Origin: Hydra vulgaris
Lineage: Eukaryota; Cnidaria; Hydrozoa; Anthoathecata; Hydridae
Direction: 5' to 3'
Assembly (NCBI RefSeq): GCF_038396675.1
Contig: NC_088931.1
Coordinates: forward strand, 75,124,001-75,188,000
Length of the DNA: 64,000 bases
This document shows, piece after piece, positions 49,265-61,760 of the stretch. The notes under the pieces were generated by a model that made no database searches, had not been told where the DNA came from, and saw only the letters and a program-made list of their open reading frames with translations. Made by a program: the position numbers and the translations under genes. The stretch's first letter is position 1. Each line of letters starts with the position of its first letter.

Positions 49265-50617
49265 TTAGGCAACAAAAAACCAGTAAACAGTGTTTCGAGC
49301 TCTAGCTTTCGTCTTTTCGGTGCCAAAGTGTGATAAATGAAGCTGTCTTAATATGAGGGATCTCATAGCAGTTGGTATGACTATTTTATTTTCTTTAAGA
49401 ATTATTCCCTCTGCTAGGTGTAAGTTGTTTCTGATGGGCCAATATTTCTTTTCTTCACTGCAAAGTATTTGTCGGTTTCGGGGCCAACTATAAGTTATAT
49501 AGTTTGTTATTTGAGAGAGCGCAGGGTCAAGTTTAGTGTCGTGCTGTAATTGCTTTAGTCTATCTGTTGATATTGGCAGATTTTGAACTAAAGTGTGGAC
49601 CATAACGCTGCAGTCCTCATTTAGGCTATCATCCTCGTCAAAATTGTTGAGGTGGGCGCGTGATAAAGAGTCAGCAATGTGTAGATCTTTTCCTGGAACA
49701 TATTTTACTACTATTTGATATTTTTGGAGTCTTATCAGAAGTCTTTGTATGCGAGGTGGTGCTTCTGACAGCGGCTTGTGTAAAATGTATTCAAGAGGCT
49801 TGTGATCACTTTCTATAGAGACCTGTCGCCCATAGGTATATTGGTTGAAACGTTCACAAGCAAAAACAATTGCTAAAAGTTCTTTCTCTATCTGGGCATA
49901 TCTCTGTTCTGCTATAGTTAAACTACGAGATGTATAGCTGATCGGGTGACCTTCTTGCATAATACAGGCTCCTAATCCGTGTGAAGATGCATCTACCTGA
50001 ATCTGGACATCTTTTGATGTGTCAAAGAATGAGAGTACAGGAGAAGATGAAAGAACCTGTTTAATTTTTTCCCTAGCACTGGTATGTTCATGGTTCCATG
50101 ACCAGAGTATGTCTTTTTTAAGCAGCTGGCGGAGGGGAGCTGTTAACTCCGACATATTTGGGATGAATTGTCGCAGATAGTTAACTATTCCTAAGAGCCG
50201 TTGCAAATCTGCTTGACATGCAGGCAATGGGTATGCAGATATGGCTTTGGTTTTATCAGGATCAATTCTTATTCCTTCATGACTGATTATATTCCCGAGA
50301 TACTTGACTTCAGGTACTCGAAATTGTATTTTTTTTAGGTTGAATCTAATGTTTCTCTCACGAGCTCGTTGTAGAATTTGTTTAAAAATTGTATCATGCT
50401 CTGCATCTGTTTTAGCTGCAATGATCAAGTCATCGTGGATAGCCAGAACATTAGAAATATCACCAAAGTTAATTTCAATCATCTCTTGTGCAGCATCCGA
50501 TGCGCATGATATGCCAAATGGCATGCGGTTGAATTTGTATCGACCATAAGGAGTGTTAAATGTGCATAGCTCTGAAGAAGGTTCATCTAGTTTTATGTGC
50601 CAATAGCAATCAGCCAT
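49265..50617 (-). pseudogene. Gypsy pol: reverse transcriptase, RNase H, start of integrase
   Basis: RT motifs are YGRYKFNRMPFGISCASD and the active site AIHDDLII, where Tyr-Val-Asp-Asp is usual: both Asp are kept but His replaces Val and Ile replaces Tyr. VKYLGNIISHEGIRIDPDK and NYLRQFIPNMSELTAPL (thumb) follow. RNase H is next (VDASSHGLGA, YAQIEKELLAIVFACE, ESDHKPLEYIL, VPGKDLHIADSLSRA). The ORF ends in the integrase HHCC finger start (LRQLHLSHFGTEKTKARARNTVYWF). A frame break near 50620-50704 separates it from the upstream pol ORF. Confidence 0.92.
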
Positions 50618-50703
50618 GTCTATGACAGTAAAAACTTTGTTGCCACAAAGTTTGCTAGAGATTTCTTCTGTAGATGTTTTGTTTTGTCTGTCTTTTGTTT
50701 GTC

Positions 50704-51726
50704 TTAAAACAACTGTTTTGTTTGTCTTAAAGTTTTGTATTGTCTTAAAACAGACTTGTTTAGTTCTTTCGGATCAATGCATAATCTTAAGGACCCATCT
50801 TTTTTTTCTACGATGACCATTGAGTGTACCCAAGGTGTAGGTTTAGAAATCTTTGAGATAACTGAGGCTTTTACAAGACGGTCAAGTGTGCTTTTAAGTT
50901 TAGGTAGGACAGTCATTGGTACTTTCCTTGGTGCATGAATGACTGGGATTGCATTTTTAGCAACTGCGATATGATAGTTTCCTTTAACTACACCAAGGCC
51001 GGTAAAAACGTCACCATAATGTTTAAAAATGTCAGCTTTATCAATTTCAACATCGTTAATGTTTAGTATTTCAAGAGATTTGCAGGAACTTAGACCAAGA
51101 AGTGGTTTTACATCAGAAAGAGATACAACAAAAAATTGGCACACTCGTGAAATGTTATTCTTTTTAACAGTCAAATTGCAAGTTCCTAGTACATGAATAT
51201 TGTTTCCACCATATGATTTTAGTCTAGTTATTGTTTTTTTGAGAGGAGGTCTTCCAGGAATAGAGTTGTAGACGTTGTATGGAATGACGTTGTATGGAAT
51301 GACGTTGCATTGGGCTCCAGTATCTAATTTAAATGTTATATTTTTGTTGTTGACTGTAATATTTGTGGTTAAATCGTCAGTGCATTCCATCGATGCTGCA
51401 ACATGATGAATATATAACTCTGCAACGTTAAGGTTGACTTCCTTTTGATCGACTTGGTCAATACGATTAGAATTAAAGCGATTAGTTTTGGATCGGCACC
51501 TTCTAGCAAAATGGTTTAGTTTTCCACATGCTGTGCACTTTAGGCCATATGCTGGGCAAAACGAGGTAGTATGTTGTGATTCACAGTAGTAGCAAGATTT
51601 TTGTAAAGGTCTATCAATCTTTAGGGAGTTGAATTTAGATTTGTTTCCATGTTTGTTTATAGAATCTGCCTGGATTGTATTTTCGAATGCTTTTAGTTGC
51701 GTTTTCGATGTTTCATATGCTCTCAT
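50704..51726 (-). pseudogene. Gypsy gag zinc knuckles, protease, start of RT
   Basis: CYYCESQHTTSFCPAYG and CTACGKLNHFARRC are two zinc knuckles. FKLDTGAQCNVIP is the aspartic protease active site (DTGA), followed by LGTCNLTV and LLGLSSCKSLEIL. The RT fingers begin at VPMTVLPKLKSTLDRLVKAS and WVHSMVIVEKKDGSLRLCID. The ORF runs into a short tandem CTTAAAACA-type repeat (about 50690-50760) that breaks the frame before the next pol ORF. NVIPYNVIPYNV shows a small in-frame duplication beside the protease active site. Confidence 0.9.
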
Positions 51727-51743
51727 AAAATTTATTGTTTTTT

Positions 51744-52212
51744 CTAGAGTGAGCTCAGTGTCCGAAGTAGTCGTTCTCTGGCAGCTTTAGAGTCGATACC
51801 ACAGACTATTCTGTCACGTATTAAACTTTCTTCGAGGGTTCCAAACTCGCATGTTTTAGCTTTATTTCGTAAATCAATCAAGAAGTCAGTAAATAGTCTG
51901 CTGTCTTGCACACAAGTATTGAATAAATAACGTTCATAAGTTATGTTTTCTTTTTGGGCTGAAATAACATTCAAACTTTTGAACTAAAGGTGTTAATTTA
52001 TCATTTTCTTCGATTGTGAAAATGAATGTATCGTATACTCTTAAAGCGTCTTTGCCAATCATATGAAGGAAAACGGCACATTGAATATCTTCATTTTTAT
52101 CATTGACTTCTGAAACTATTTTATAAAGATTCCATCTCTGCTTCTATTTTCGCCAGTTTTCTGAAACATTGCCATTTAAATTCATGGCCTCTAATGGTCT
52201 AAGCTGTTCCAT
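51744..52212 (-). pseudogene. Gypsy gag (capsid) region
   Basis: Begins MEQLRPLEAMNLNGNVSENW at 52212, meets a TAG after about 22 codons, then continues CAVFLHMIGKDALRVYDTF and, after a frame change, NTCVQDSRLFTDFLIDLRNK and EESLIRDRIVCGIDSKAARE. This is the standard retrotransposon gag domain. Confidence 0.85.
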
Positions 52213-52245
52213 TTTAAATTAAATACAGGTTTACTTCTGGTACCA

Positions 52246-52381
52246 TGTAATATTCTAAGGATAATGCTAGATTAAGAATCAAATACAACATAAAGTTTAA
52301 AGCGTGCATACCGCCATATTTATTTTAAGTAATAATGATAACACGAGGCATATGTGTATTATGCCGAACACGGATATTACA
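52246..52381 (-). repeat. Gypsy 5' LTR
   Basis: 136 bp, next to a tRNA-type primer-binding site. At 136 bp it is short for Gypsy, whose LTRs are usually several hundred bp. Confidence 0.9.
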
Positions 52382-52419
52382 GTTTTAATTTCTTCCTATA
52401 ATTGACAATAAATAAATAA

Positions 52420-53861
<1,442 letters not shown>

Positions 53862-54234
53862 TGCTGTTACATCGACTGATTTAGGCAAAACATGCAAGTG
53901 AATGCTGCTACATTGACTAAGGGTTTTGGTTGGGGCAAGTATAAATCAGTCGATGTAGCTACCCTTTCATACATTTCTCCCTAAATCAGTATGATATCTG
54001 GTCTCCGTTTTTTGAAAAATCAAAACCTCATTTTGAGTTATAGTATCTTTCGCTTTCCTCAATAGCGTGGCACAGATGTTTAGCACAAATATTGGTTCCG
54101 TAAAACACGGAATTCTACGTTTTTTATCATGTTGTTCAAACAAAGGACAAATTACAAAGACCGCAGCTGTCCCCTAAACCTGATTGACTAGCTGTTTGTT
54201 GTAAAGAAACAAACTTTCTTTTTATCGATAACAT

Positions 54235-54889
54235 AATTATTAAAAGAGTTCTACTGACAAGATTTTTTGGTGTATATATCGATGAAAATCTTAATTGGAA
54301 AAGCCACATTGCTAACTTGTGCAATAAAATTTCAAAGAGTATAGGCATTTTAAACAAAATAAGAAACTTTCTAGATAAACATACCTTAACTCAGTTATAC
54401 TATTCGCTAATTCATTGCCATATTTATTATGCAAACATTGCTTGAGGTAGCACTTATAAAAGTAAATTTAAACCTCTCTATCGGCAACAGAAACATATAG
54501 TAGGCCTTATAAATTTCAAGGATCGTTTTGCTCACGCCAAGCCTCTTTTATATGATATGAAAGCACTCAATATATATGAGTTAAATGTTTTTAATATTCT
54601 TTGTTTTATGTATAAATGCAAGACCCACCTATCACCCGTTTCTTCTCGTAACTTGTATTTACAAAGAGTTAGAAATAAATATATTTTAAGGAACGATAAT
54701 TTAATTCGACAACCATTTTCTCAAACTAATTTTAGAAAACTTTTTATTTCATTTTGCAGACTATTTTTATGGAATAGTATAGTTCTAAATACTTCTAAAG
54801 ATTTTTCTCAAGAATGTAATTTTGATTCTTTTAAACAAAATCCTAAAAAACTCATTTTTCCAACTGAAAATATACTAATCTATTTTTAA
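54235..54889 (+). pseudogene. LINE C-terminal fragment (right copy)
   Basis: The same LINE tail as 32330-32985, carrying an internal TGA in the IYYANIA-GSTYKSK segment (about 54445) and several substitutions. It is followed by the 3' UTR ending near 55020. Confidence 0.75.
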
Positions 54890-55050
54890 ATTTTGAATTT
54901 ATTTGAAAATCCCTTATCTATATTAGTATATGTATATATTTAATGTATATTCTTTTTTTATTTATTTTTTTGTTTGTTTTTTTATTTACTAGCGATTAAC
55001 GGTTTTTTCTCTGACAAGACCTGATGGTCTTCTTTGAGTATCCGCGTTTT

Positions 55051-55510
55051 TTATATACTCAGCTTTTTTTTTTTTTTATCATGATATAGTAGTACCCAGT
55101 TATCGCTATAATCGAAAAATTGGTTATGATCTGCATGTTTTCTACAAGCGATTTCAAAAAACATCTTTGCATTACTTTGCCTTGGGACATATATAGGCAA
55201 TTTACTTCCTCTCATAATGTTAATTTCATCTTTACCATTATATTTCATAATACCAACATTTATCGTAACATTCTCAATAGAACATTCTTTTTAGAGAGTC
55301 ATTGGAAATTATTGTTGAAAAAGATTTTCTTTTAAATCTAGATGTCCTCTCGACAGTTTTATAGTTTTGAAATTCACTAAGAACAAGTTTTTCATTTATG
55401 CGACTATTTACTTCCACTCTTTCTTTAGTCTTTCTATTATTTCCACAGAGTGTACGGAGATTGTCCTCATGATTAAGATTAGCTCAACATGAGGCACAGT
55501 ATGACGCCAT
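55051..55510 (-). pseudogene. N-terminal fragment of a HECT-type gene (right copy)
   Basis: Mirror of 31262-31724 (NIMRGSKLPIYVPRQSNAKM; Cys motif at the start near 55508). The downstream part present on the left is deleted here at a junction near 55055, where both copies have ACTC-type sequence. Confidence 0.5.
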
Positions 55511-55597
55511 CTTTATAAATTTTAGGACTTAAAAATATGAAAATATTTTAATCATATTTCTAAATTTTAAACAAACTTTGCGATTTGAAAAATATTT

Positions 55598-56117
55598 CTG
55601 GATTTAAAATGTTTTTTGCGATTTAAAATATATTTCTACATTAAAAATATATTTTGCGATTTAAAATATATTTCTGGATTTAAAATATATATTTCTCGAT
55701 TTGAAAGATATTTTTTTGATGAGCTTTCTCGGCTTCCATAATAATCATTAAAATGTGTTTTCCGATTTGAAATATATTTCGCGATTTAAACAATATTTTG
55801 CGATTAAAAATATACATTTTTGGATTTAAAATATATTTTCCGATTTGAAATATATTTCTGGATTTAAAATGTTTTTTGCGATTTAAAATATATTTCTACA
55901 TTAAAAATATATTTTGCGATTTAAAATATATTTCTGGATTTAAAATATATATTTCTCGATTTGAAAGATATTTTTTTGATGAGCTTTCTCGGCTTCCATA
56001 ATAATCAACCAAAACAAGCAGACATTTTTAACTATCTAGTTAGCGCATAATATTTTACGCGCTATGTTTATATATAAATTTATCTGCCTAAAATTTAAAT
56101 TATTTTGAAGACGACCT
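55598..56117. repeat. 260-bp tandem duplication inside the right arm
   Basis: From TGGATTTAAAATGTTTTTTG to CGGCTTCCATAATAATCA, 55598-55746 is repeated at 55858-56006, a 260-bp period. The left arm has a single copy. Confidence 0.85.
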
Positions 56118-56340
56118 TTAAACGTCTTTTAGACGTTTTATTTTTGAGGTAATTAGGACGTCTAAAGTAGGTCTTAGAGACGTCAATAGGACGTTTAAAT
56201 ATGGACGTCCTAATAATATTATATTGTAGACGTCACAAGGACGTATTAAAGACGTCTTCACCGGACGTCTTTAGGACGTCTTAACTTGGTCTGAGACGTC
56301 GCAACCTAATTAAGACATCCGTCTGATTGACGTCTATGCC
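56105..56340. repeat. GACGTC-rich block (right copy)
   Basis: Mirror of 30620-30845 with a few substitutions. More than a dozen GACGTC or near-GACGTC sites. Confidence 0.8.
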
Positions 56341-57952
56341 CGCTGAGCTTATGTTGCTTATTTATTTTTGTGTTGCTTTTTAAAAGAGTTTATCCAGACT
56401 TGCAACAATTAATCTTAAAACTTTCTTGAATGAAAAACAACATTGCTCAAAGTATGTTTCTTATTTGTTATCTACTTATTCACATTTTTGAGTTTTCAAA
56501 TAAATAAATAGAGTACATAACACATTAATGCGTAATAAGGGTTTTCAATAACAATTTTGTTCAGTTTTTTAGGTCGAATGCCGCCTTTTATGACTGATTT
56601 TCGAAAGTTCCTACATAGCAGAATTTGAAAAATGTTCTGAATGTTGATCGTTTTATAGAAGTTTCGTTAATCTTCATAGTATTTACCGAAAGCTTTATAA
56701 TAATGAAACAATAGCTCAAGTTGCTTTAACAAATACTTTTATATGTTAAATTTATTTTTTATGTAATATTTTTTATTACAATAAAGGTTTTTATCTTTAT
56801 TTTATCTCAAGAAAATATTTTTTTTATTTCTCACATAGATTTATATTTTTTTTTCTTGGAAATAATTTTAATATGGATATATTGGCCATTTTTGCTTTGT
56901 TTTTTTTTATTTCCGTTATTTTTGTACGTGAATGGAAAACATTTATAATTTTATCACTTGGGTGATTACGGATCTATATAATTCCTTTCCCATTAAATTT
57001 GTGTTTGTACCGAGATTCGGTACAAATAGTAGCTATAATAATTGAAAGAATCGCAAAAACCGGTATTAAAACAATTGAAAGCTTAATTGAAAGATCATGT
57101 TAAGAGTTTATTGCAGAAATATTTTTATAAGAATTGTCAAACAAATAAAATCATTATTAAAACAAATAGAACTTATTTGACATAACTAGGATCAGTGTCC
57201 CGTTTTCAGTGTCCTCTTTTTCTTTTTAAACAAATCTAAATGAGAGGGCTTAAAATTATTATTCTATAAAAACTTTATTACAGCCTTTAGCCTTATAAAA
57301 TTTTATTAGAGCCAACGCTGGAAGAAATATTACGCAACTGTCATTTTTAATAAAGATACTTTTGTAATGTAAAAAATATTGAAGTAAATTAGTATTGTTC
57401 ATTGTTAACCAAAAGCCAAAAATTTTAAATCAATTTATTTTTTGCCGTAAAGTAAGAATTATCGAAGCAAAGAAACCAAATTATGAACAAGTTGAGGTAT
57501 AGTCGGTTGTGGAATGTAGTTACCATGACCCTTTTTATACAGTTCGTAACAGCTCTTTGTAAAGTATATTAGATTTTTGTAATTTTAATTTTTGATAAAG
57601 TGTATCAATATTTTTATTTTAAGTCATATTATATATTTTAGTCATAGTTTATATTATTTAATATTGCCGAATTTAATAGTGTTAGTAGTAGTTGTTGTAG
57701 TAGTGTTAGTGCTCATTCGAGCGTGTTTGAAATTGAACCCTTGTCAGCCATTGCAACCGAGGTAGTGGTGAGAAAGAGTCGCAGCACTTTGTTTTATTAG
57801 AGATGTTAAAACATACTGAAACATTTATCAAGTTTTTTAGTTTGATTTTCACTTAAAAATTGTATTGCGTAAAGCTCTCCTTAACTTTGATCTATATCAT
57901 TTATTTCTGTTAAAAAAATTGTTATATAGTTTTAAAAATTTCGTTTTAATAA
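56341..57952. other. Right outer arm, non-coding part
   Basis: Mirror of 28841-30600. No gene recognised. A hairpin around TTTGTACCGAGATTCGGTAC lies near 57004. Confidence 0.5.
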
Positions 57953-58030
57953 CGTGCCAGCGTGGCCGAGTGGATAGCACGCCGAGCTTCTGAACAAGTA
58001 AGCCGTGATTCGAGTCCTACCACTTGCAAC
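57953..58030 (+). tRNA. tRNA-like sequence (probably a pseudogene or SINE head)
   Basis: A-box-like GTGGCCGAGTGGATAGCACG (57962-57981) and B-box-like GATTCGAGTCC (58007-58017). A possible anticodon stem GCTT/AAGT surrounds CTGAAC. The acceptor arm pairs at about 5 of 7 positions. Probably a tRNA relic or SINE head; the left-arm copy is at 28764-28840. Confidence 0.4.
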
Positions 58031-58068
58031 TTTTTTATTAAATTTTTTCGATTATATTAAAATTCAAA

Positions 58069-58107
58069 TTACTTTGATGTTTTATAAAAATCTGAGCTTG
58101 AATACGT

Positions 58108-58184
<77 letters not shown>
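58069..58184. repeat. Penelope-fragment edge followed by a (TG)n array
   Basis: AATCTGAGCTTGAATACGTTATAT (58072-58095) matches 59574-59598, inside the GIY-YIG fragment. A pure TG array follows (about 58096-58183). Confidence 0.8.
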
Positions 58185-58187
<3 letters not shown>

Positions 58188-58233
58188 TATGCATGTATGT
58201 GTGTATGTATGTAGGAATTAGGCATCAATAAAT

Positions 58234-58535
58234 CAAATAAACTTGGCAACGATTATCAGACAAATTAAGGAAGTATTAGAAATTTATTGAAGAAGTATTG
58301 GCACAATAACTAATATTTATTTTAGTTAAAGTTTAAAACGTTAGAAACGTAAAAAACTAACAAAAGTTCAGAACTTTTTCTTTTTAAACAAATACATAAT
58401 AGAAATAAGTAATCTATAGTAGCAACACAATACCCAAAAGATATTTTACAGGAAGGGGGGGGAAGGAGGAAGGGGGGAATTTACTAATAATTTAGTCGGC
58501 AAAGAATACATACGTTCACCACAAAACTCATTTAC
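58234..58535 (+). repeat. Third copy of the palindrome-centre repeat
   Basis: Related to 41810-42110 in the same orientation, with many substitutions and a G-rich expansion at 58452-58478. Confidence 0.75.
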
Positions 58536-58673
58536 AGCCAACATAACACCTCCAGAAACAGTTTCTCCAACGATTGCAAGTTAGAAAAAATGTTAACTGC
58601 TGTTATTTAAATTTGTATTGCTTTATATGTTTAAATTCGTATTGTTGTATATGTTGTTAAACATGTTTGTTTG

Positions 58674-58910
58674 CAGGGCCGTCCCGAACGGGGGGTATAG
58701 GGTGTATTCCAGCCACCCCCTCCCCTCCTTACTAAAGCTGTTATCATATAAGCATTTGAGTTGGCACATTGTGCAAGTTTTGAACTATAGTTGGCAAATT
58801 GAAAATATTGAGGACCTTTTTTTTTTAGTGTCTCTAGTTGGCAGAAAATACACACAACACATCCCTCCTCACACTCCCCTTCCATGGAAGACCTCTTAGG
58901 GACTGCCCTT
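58674..58910. mobile_element. Possible hAT-type MITE
   Basis: CAGGGCCGTCCC at the left and GGGACTGCCCT at the right form a short imperfect terminal inverted repeat typical of hAT-like MITEs; the interior is GC-richer than its flanks. No clear 8-bp duplication was found. The overlapping ORFs on both strands are not supported. Confidence 0.5.
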
Positions 58911-58914
<4 letters not shown>

Positions 58915-58944
<30 letters not shown>

Positions 58945-59038
58945 TGTATGTATGTATGTATGTATGTATGTATGTATGTATGTATGTTTGTATGTATGTA
59001 TGTATATTTATGCATATATATATGTATATATAAGTATA

Positions 59039-59111
<73 letters not shown>
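58915..59111. repeat. (TATG)n followed by (TA)n
   Basis: TATG repeats to about 59005, mixed TATG/TATA, then TA at 59036-59111. Confidence 0.97.
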
Positions 59112-59117
<6 letters not shown>

Positions 59118-59279
59118 TATTTCAAATGAAAAAATTCAACTTTATAATGGAACTTAAAGTTTCATGCCATATGGCAATCATCAGCCATATTATTTAAATG
59201 TAAAATAAAAACCGTTATAAAAATACAAGTTTAGCGTTGCAACGGCATCTGACGTCAAGTATACGTGATCCGATATTTG

Positions 59280-59612
59280 CTAATTGCCGGAATCAAAATT
59301 AGGTAGTAAAAATTTTTTCCTATGCCTACATGCAGAAACCAATTCACTTTTTTTGTTAAGTAGTAATCGACTATCAAAAGTCATATTAAAATATTTTTCA
59401 TTGATGCTAAGGTTACATTTTTTTGTAAATGGATTATAAGATTGGCATCTTTTAAATATGTTCCACTTAATTACAGGCATGTTGCCTGCGTCTTTATGTT
59501 TCCAGATTTCCTTGGAAAGTTCTGTATCATTCCTATACCTGGTTGCATTAAATGATTTAAGGTGGTTTGCAAATCTGAGCTTGAATGCGTTATATTTATA
59601 CATATATATATG
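59280..59612 (-). pseudogene. GIY-YIG endonuclease C-terminal fragment of a Penelope-like element
   Basis: A minus-strand ORF starting [20 protein letters not shown], then [38 protein letters not shown] and LLLNKKSELVSACRHRKKFL. This pattern (NH-SF, T-LSK-IW, W-I, C-L-EK, LLNK-SEL-CRHR-KF) is that of GIY-YIG nuclease domains that follow the RT in Penelope-like retroelements. The GIY and YIG strands and the RT are missing, replaced upstream by a TA array. The frame shown is intact; the element is not. Confidence 0.7.
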
Positions 59613-59615
59613 TGT

Positions 59616-59622
59616 GTGTACA

Positions 59623-59709
<87 letters not shown>
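59616..59709. repeat. (TA)n microsatellite
   Basis: TA array at the truncated 5' edge of the Penelope-like fragment. Confidence 0.97.
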
Positions 59710-59714
<5 letters not shown>

Positions 59715-60063
59715 AGCATTTATTATTGTTATAAAGTTGAATTTTCATTGCTGAGCATTTGCAGTTTTTAAAAAGGTTTTTCAATATTCTTAAACTTCTC
59801 TAATAAAACTCTTCCTGTAGGATTATTAAAAAAATGTATTTTTCGTTGCAATAAAATTAAAAACACTAAAGTAAGAAAAATACGGAAAATTGCAGTTTTA
59901 GGTTTTATTTTCCCTTTGCTTTTAAAATAGTATTAATTTTAGTATAAATTTCATGGTATTTAAAAACTTCTACTCCTTATTTATTTTTATTTTTTTGTAT
60001 TTTCCTTATTACATTTTAAAACATTTTAAAACAATACAATAACATAAACAATTACAATAAAGA

Positions 60064-60068
<5 letters not shown>
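59710..60068. other. AT-rich spacer
   Basis: Nothing recognised. Confidence 0.4.

Positions 60069-60141
<73 letters not shown>
60069..60141. repeat. (TA)n microsatellite
   Basis: TA array of about 73 bp. GTCGCAAAGACTCG...AAGACCGTAAAGTCTTG follows it and can form weak hairpins. Confidence 0.97.
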
Positions 60142-60145
<4 letters not shown>

Positions 60146-61000
60146 AAAGGTCGCAAAGACTCGTAGAAGACCGTAAAGTCTTGTCGTCGAAAACTGCTAA
60201 AAAATGACGTGTTACATATTTATATGGTAAATATTTCACGTTGGAAATAAAAAAGTTTGTGTTATGCAATAATAAAAGAATAAAAAGATTTTAAACTAAA
60301 ATAAAGCCAATAAAAAAAGTCCTTAGCAGTGTCCTCTAGAAGCCTTTGATTGATAGTAGATTGTCCTCTTTTACAACATTTTTAATAAACTGACACATTT
60401 AGTTTTATTTTATAAATACTTAAATTAATTTCGTTTCAGAAGATCGAAAGTAAGATTTTATAACATTAAATGCAATGTTTTTTACAAAAGCATTTCGTGA
60501 TGTTCTTCATTTGTTATACTAAGTGATTCAATGGTTTTGAAAAAGACAGCTTTTTCATTTACTAATTTTATATCCCTTATAAATTTTGATATACGATCAG
60601 CAGGTATCGACCTATGCAATACAAAATTGAGAATCAAAGTAATTTAAGTTTTTATTCCTATTTTCTTTGCAATCAATACTCAATACTATTACTCAAAGAT
60701 AATTTAGTATAATTTCTTACAAATAACCAAATCTGAAAATCTATTTTGTTCCACTTTGTGCGGGTTCTATAATTCCAATGACATGCTGTTTCCGTACATG
60801 CAGGAATACCACAGCCTTTTGTATGTGCATATTCAATTTTATATAAAACTGTACAGTATAAAAAAAAAACCTTTTCTCTTGGTTTTAAATAGTGTTCGTA
60901 AATAACAATGGGACCGAAAAAAACACTTTTAAAGTACAAAAAGGCCTTCTGATTCTTATATTTACCAATAAAATCCGTGTTAAACTCTTTTTTTAGAATA
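60142..61000. other. Unassigned; possibly debris downstream of the hAT remnant
   Basis: An 88-codon minus-strand ORF (60673-60939) is present but matches no family I know. Its position downstream of the hAT remnant suggests element debris. Confidence 0.35.
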
Positions 61001-61760
61001 AAAACAAAAATATTTCATATAGTTACAAATTGCCAATTGATAAGATCATCAACTAGTTTTTCTATTTCAACTCCATTTGGATCTAGAATTTCATACTTCT
61101 GTAGAAATTGTTTGTAATCAAGTTAAACTCTTTAACACTGATCCTCAGCTAAAGATATAATATGAAGGTTAAGTTTCAGACTACCAAAAGTTCTTGTAAC
61201 AAGTTGAAGAAGCACAAAAGTTATAAATGTATTGAAGAAACTAAAAAAAAAAAACGCAGTCTCACAGCTGTCAACAGCATTTAAACCAACTAAAATTAGA
61301 GAATGTGCTGCACAAAGAACAAGTTCAATGTTGGGGCACTTATTTTTCAGTTGTGTTGTAAGTCGTTATATTTTCCAGACATGTTAGATGCATTGCCATA
61401 CGACTGACCACGAACATCGTTAATATTTAAACTAAGTTTGCCAAATCTTTCCTTGACTACATCTGCCATAGCCTTTCCATTAAGTCCACAAGAAAACTTG
61501 AGTCCAATAAATCTTTTTTCCACAACAGCATCGTTGCTTACATCTCTGGTAATGAATCAGTGACCATTTAGCTAAGAACACCTGGTTAACAATATATTGC
61601 TGAACTTTTTTTGCTATTAAGAAAACAATTACCTCATAAACTGTTGATAAAATGTGTGAAACATTTTTTCCGCCCTAATTACATCGATTTTCAAATTGTT
61701 TAGCACGAAATGGGTCAAATATTGTAAAGAACTCCCAGACCTCAGGAATTTGTAACAAAT
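61001..61760 (-). pseudogene. hAT-type transposase fragment (DUF4371 / ZMYM-like)
   Basis: On the minus strand, about 61340-61545 reads RDVSNDAVVEKRFIGLKFSC then NINDVRGQSYGNASNMSGKY. The phrase RGQSYDxAxNMSG is a hallmark of hAT-derived DUF4371/TTF-type transposases and includes an Asp-to-Gly difference at its catalytic-type position. Downstream frames (VGLNAVDSCET; EILDPNGVEIEKLVDDLINW) continue in family order with stops between. It lacks a start and is inactive. Confidence 0.65.

Larger units (their letters stand above)
48488..52381 (-). mobile_element. Gypsy-type LTR retrotransposon with very short LTRs
   Basis: A 3,894-bp element on the minus strand bounded by two 136-bp LTRs (48488-48623, 52246-52381) starting TGTRATATTC and ending GATATTACA. 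The 5-bp target duplication GTTTT is at 48483-48487 and 52382-52386. A primer-binding site TGGTACCAGAAG (minus strand, 52234-52245) directly follows the 5' LTR, and a polypurine tract GGAAGGAAGA (minus strand, 48624-48634) precedes the 3' LTR. It encodes gag, protease, RT and RNase H; integrase is internally deleted. The LTRs differ at four positions. Confidence 0.93.
53862..58095. repeat. Outer inverted repeat, right arm
   Basis: Diverged reverse complement of 28690-34040, with the same order of landmarks reversed. It differs by small indels, a 260-bp internal tandem duplication, an empty LINE site and lack of about 460 bp found on the left. Confidence 0.85.

Noticed and set aside
48925..50938. 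Plus-strand ORFs inside the Gypsy element
   Set aside because: They are shadows of the minus-strand gag-pol frames.
58618..58899. ORFs on both strands over the GC-richer patch
   Set aside because: They coincide with a TIR-bounded MITE-like sequence and have no protein family signature.
60673..60939. 88-codon ORF as a real gene
   Set aside because: No family recognised, no splice-compatible neighbours, and it lies in decayed transposon sequence.
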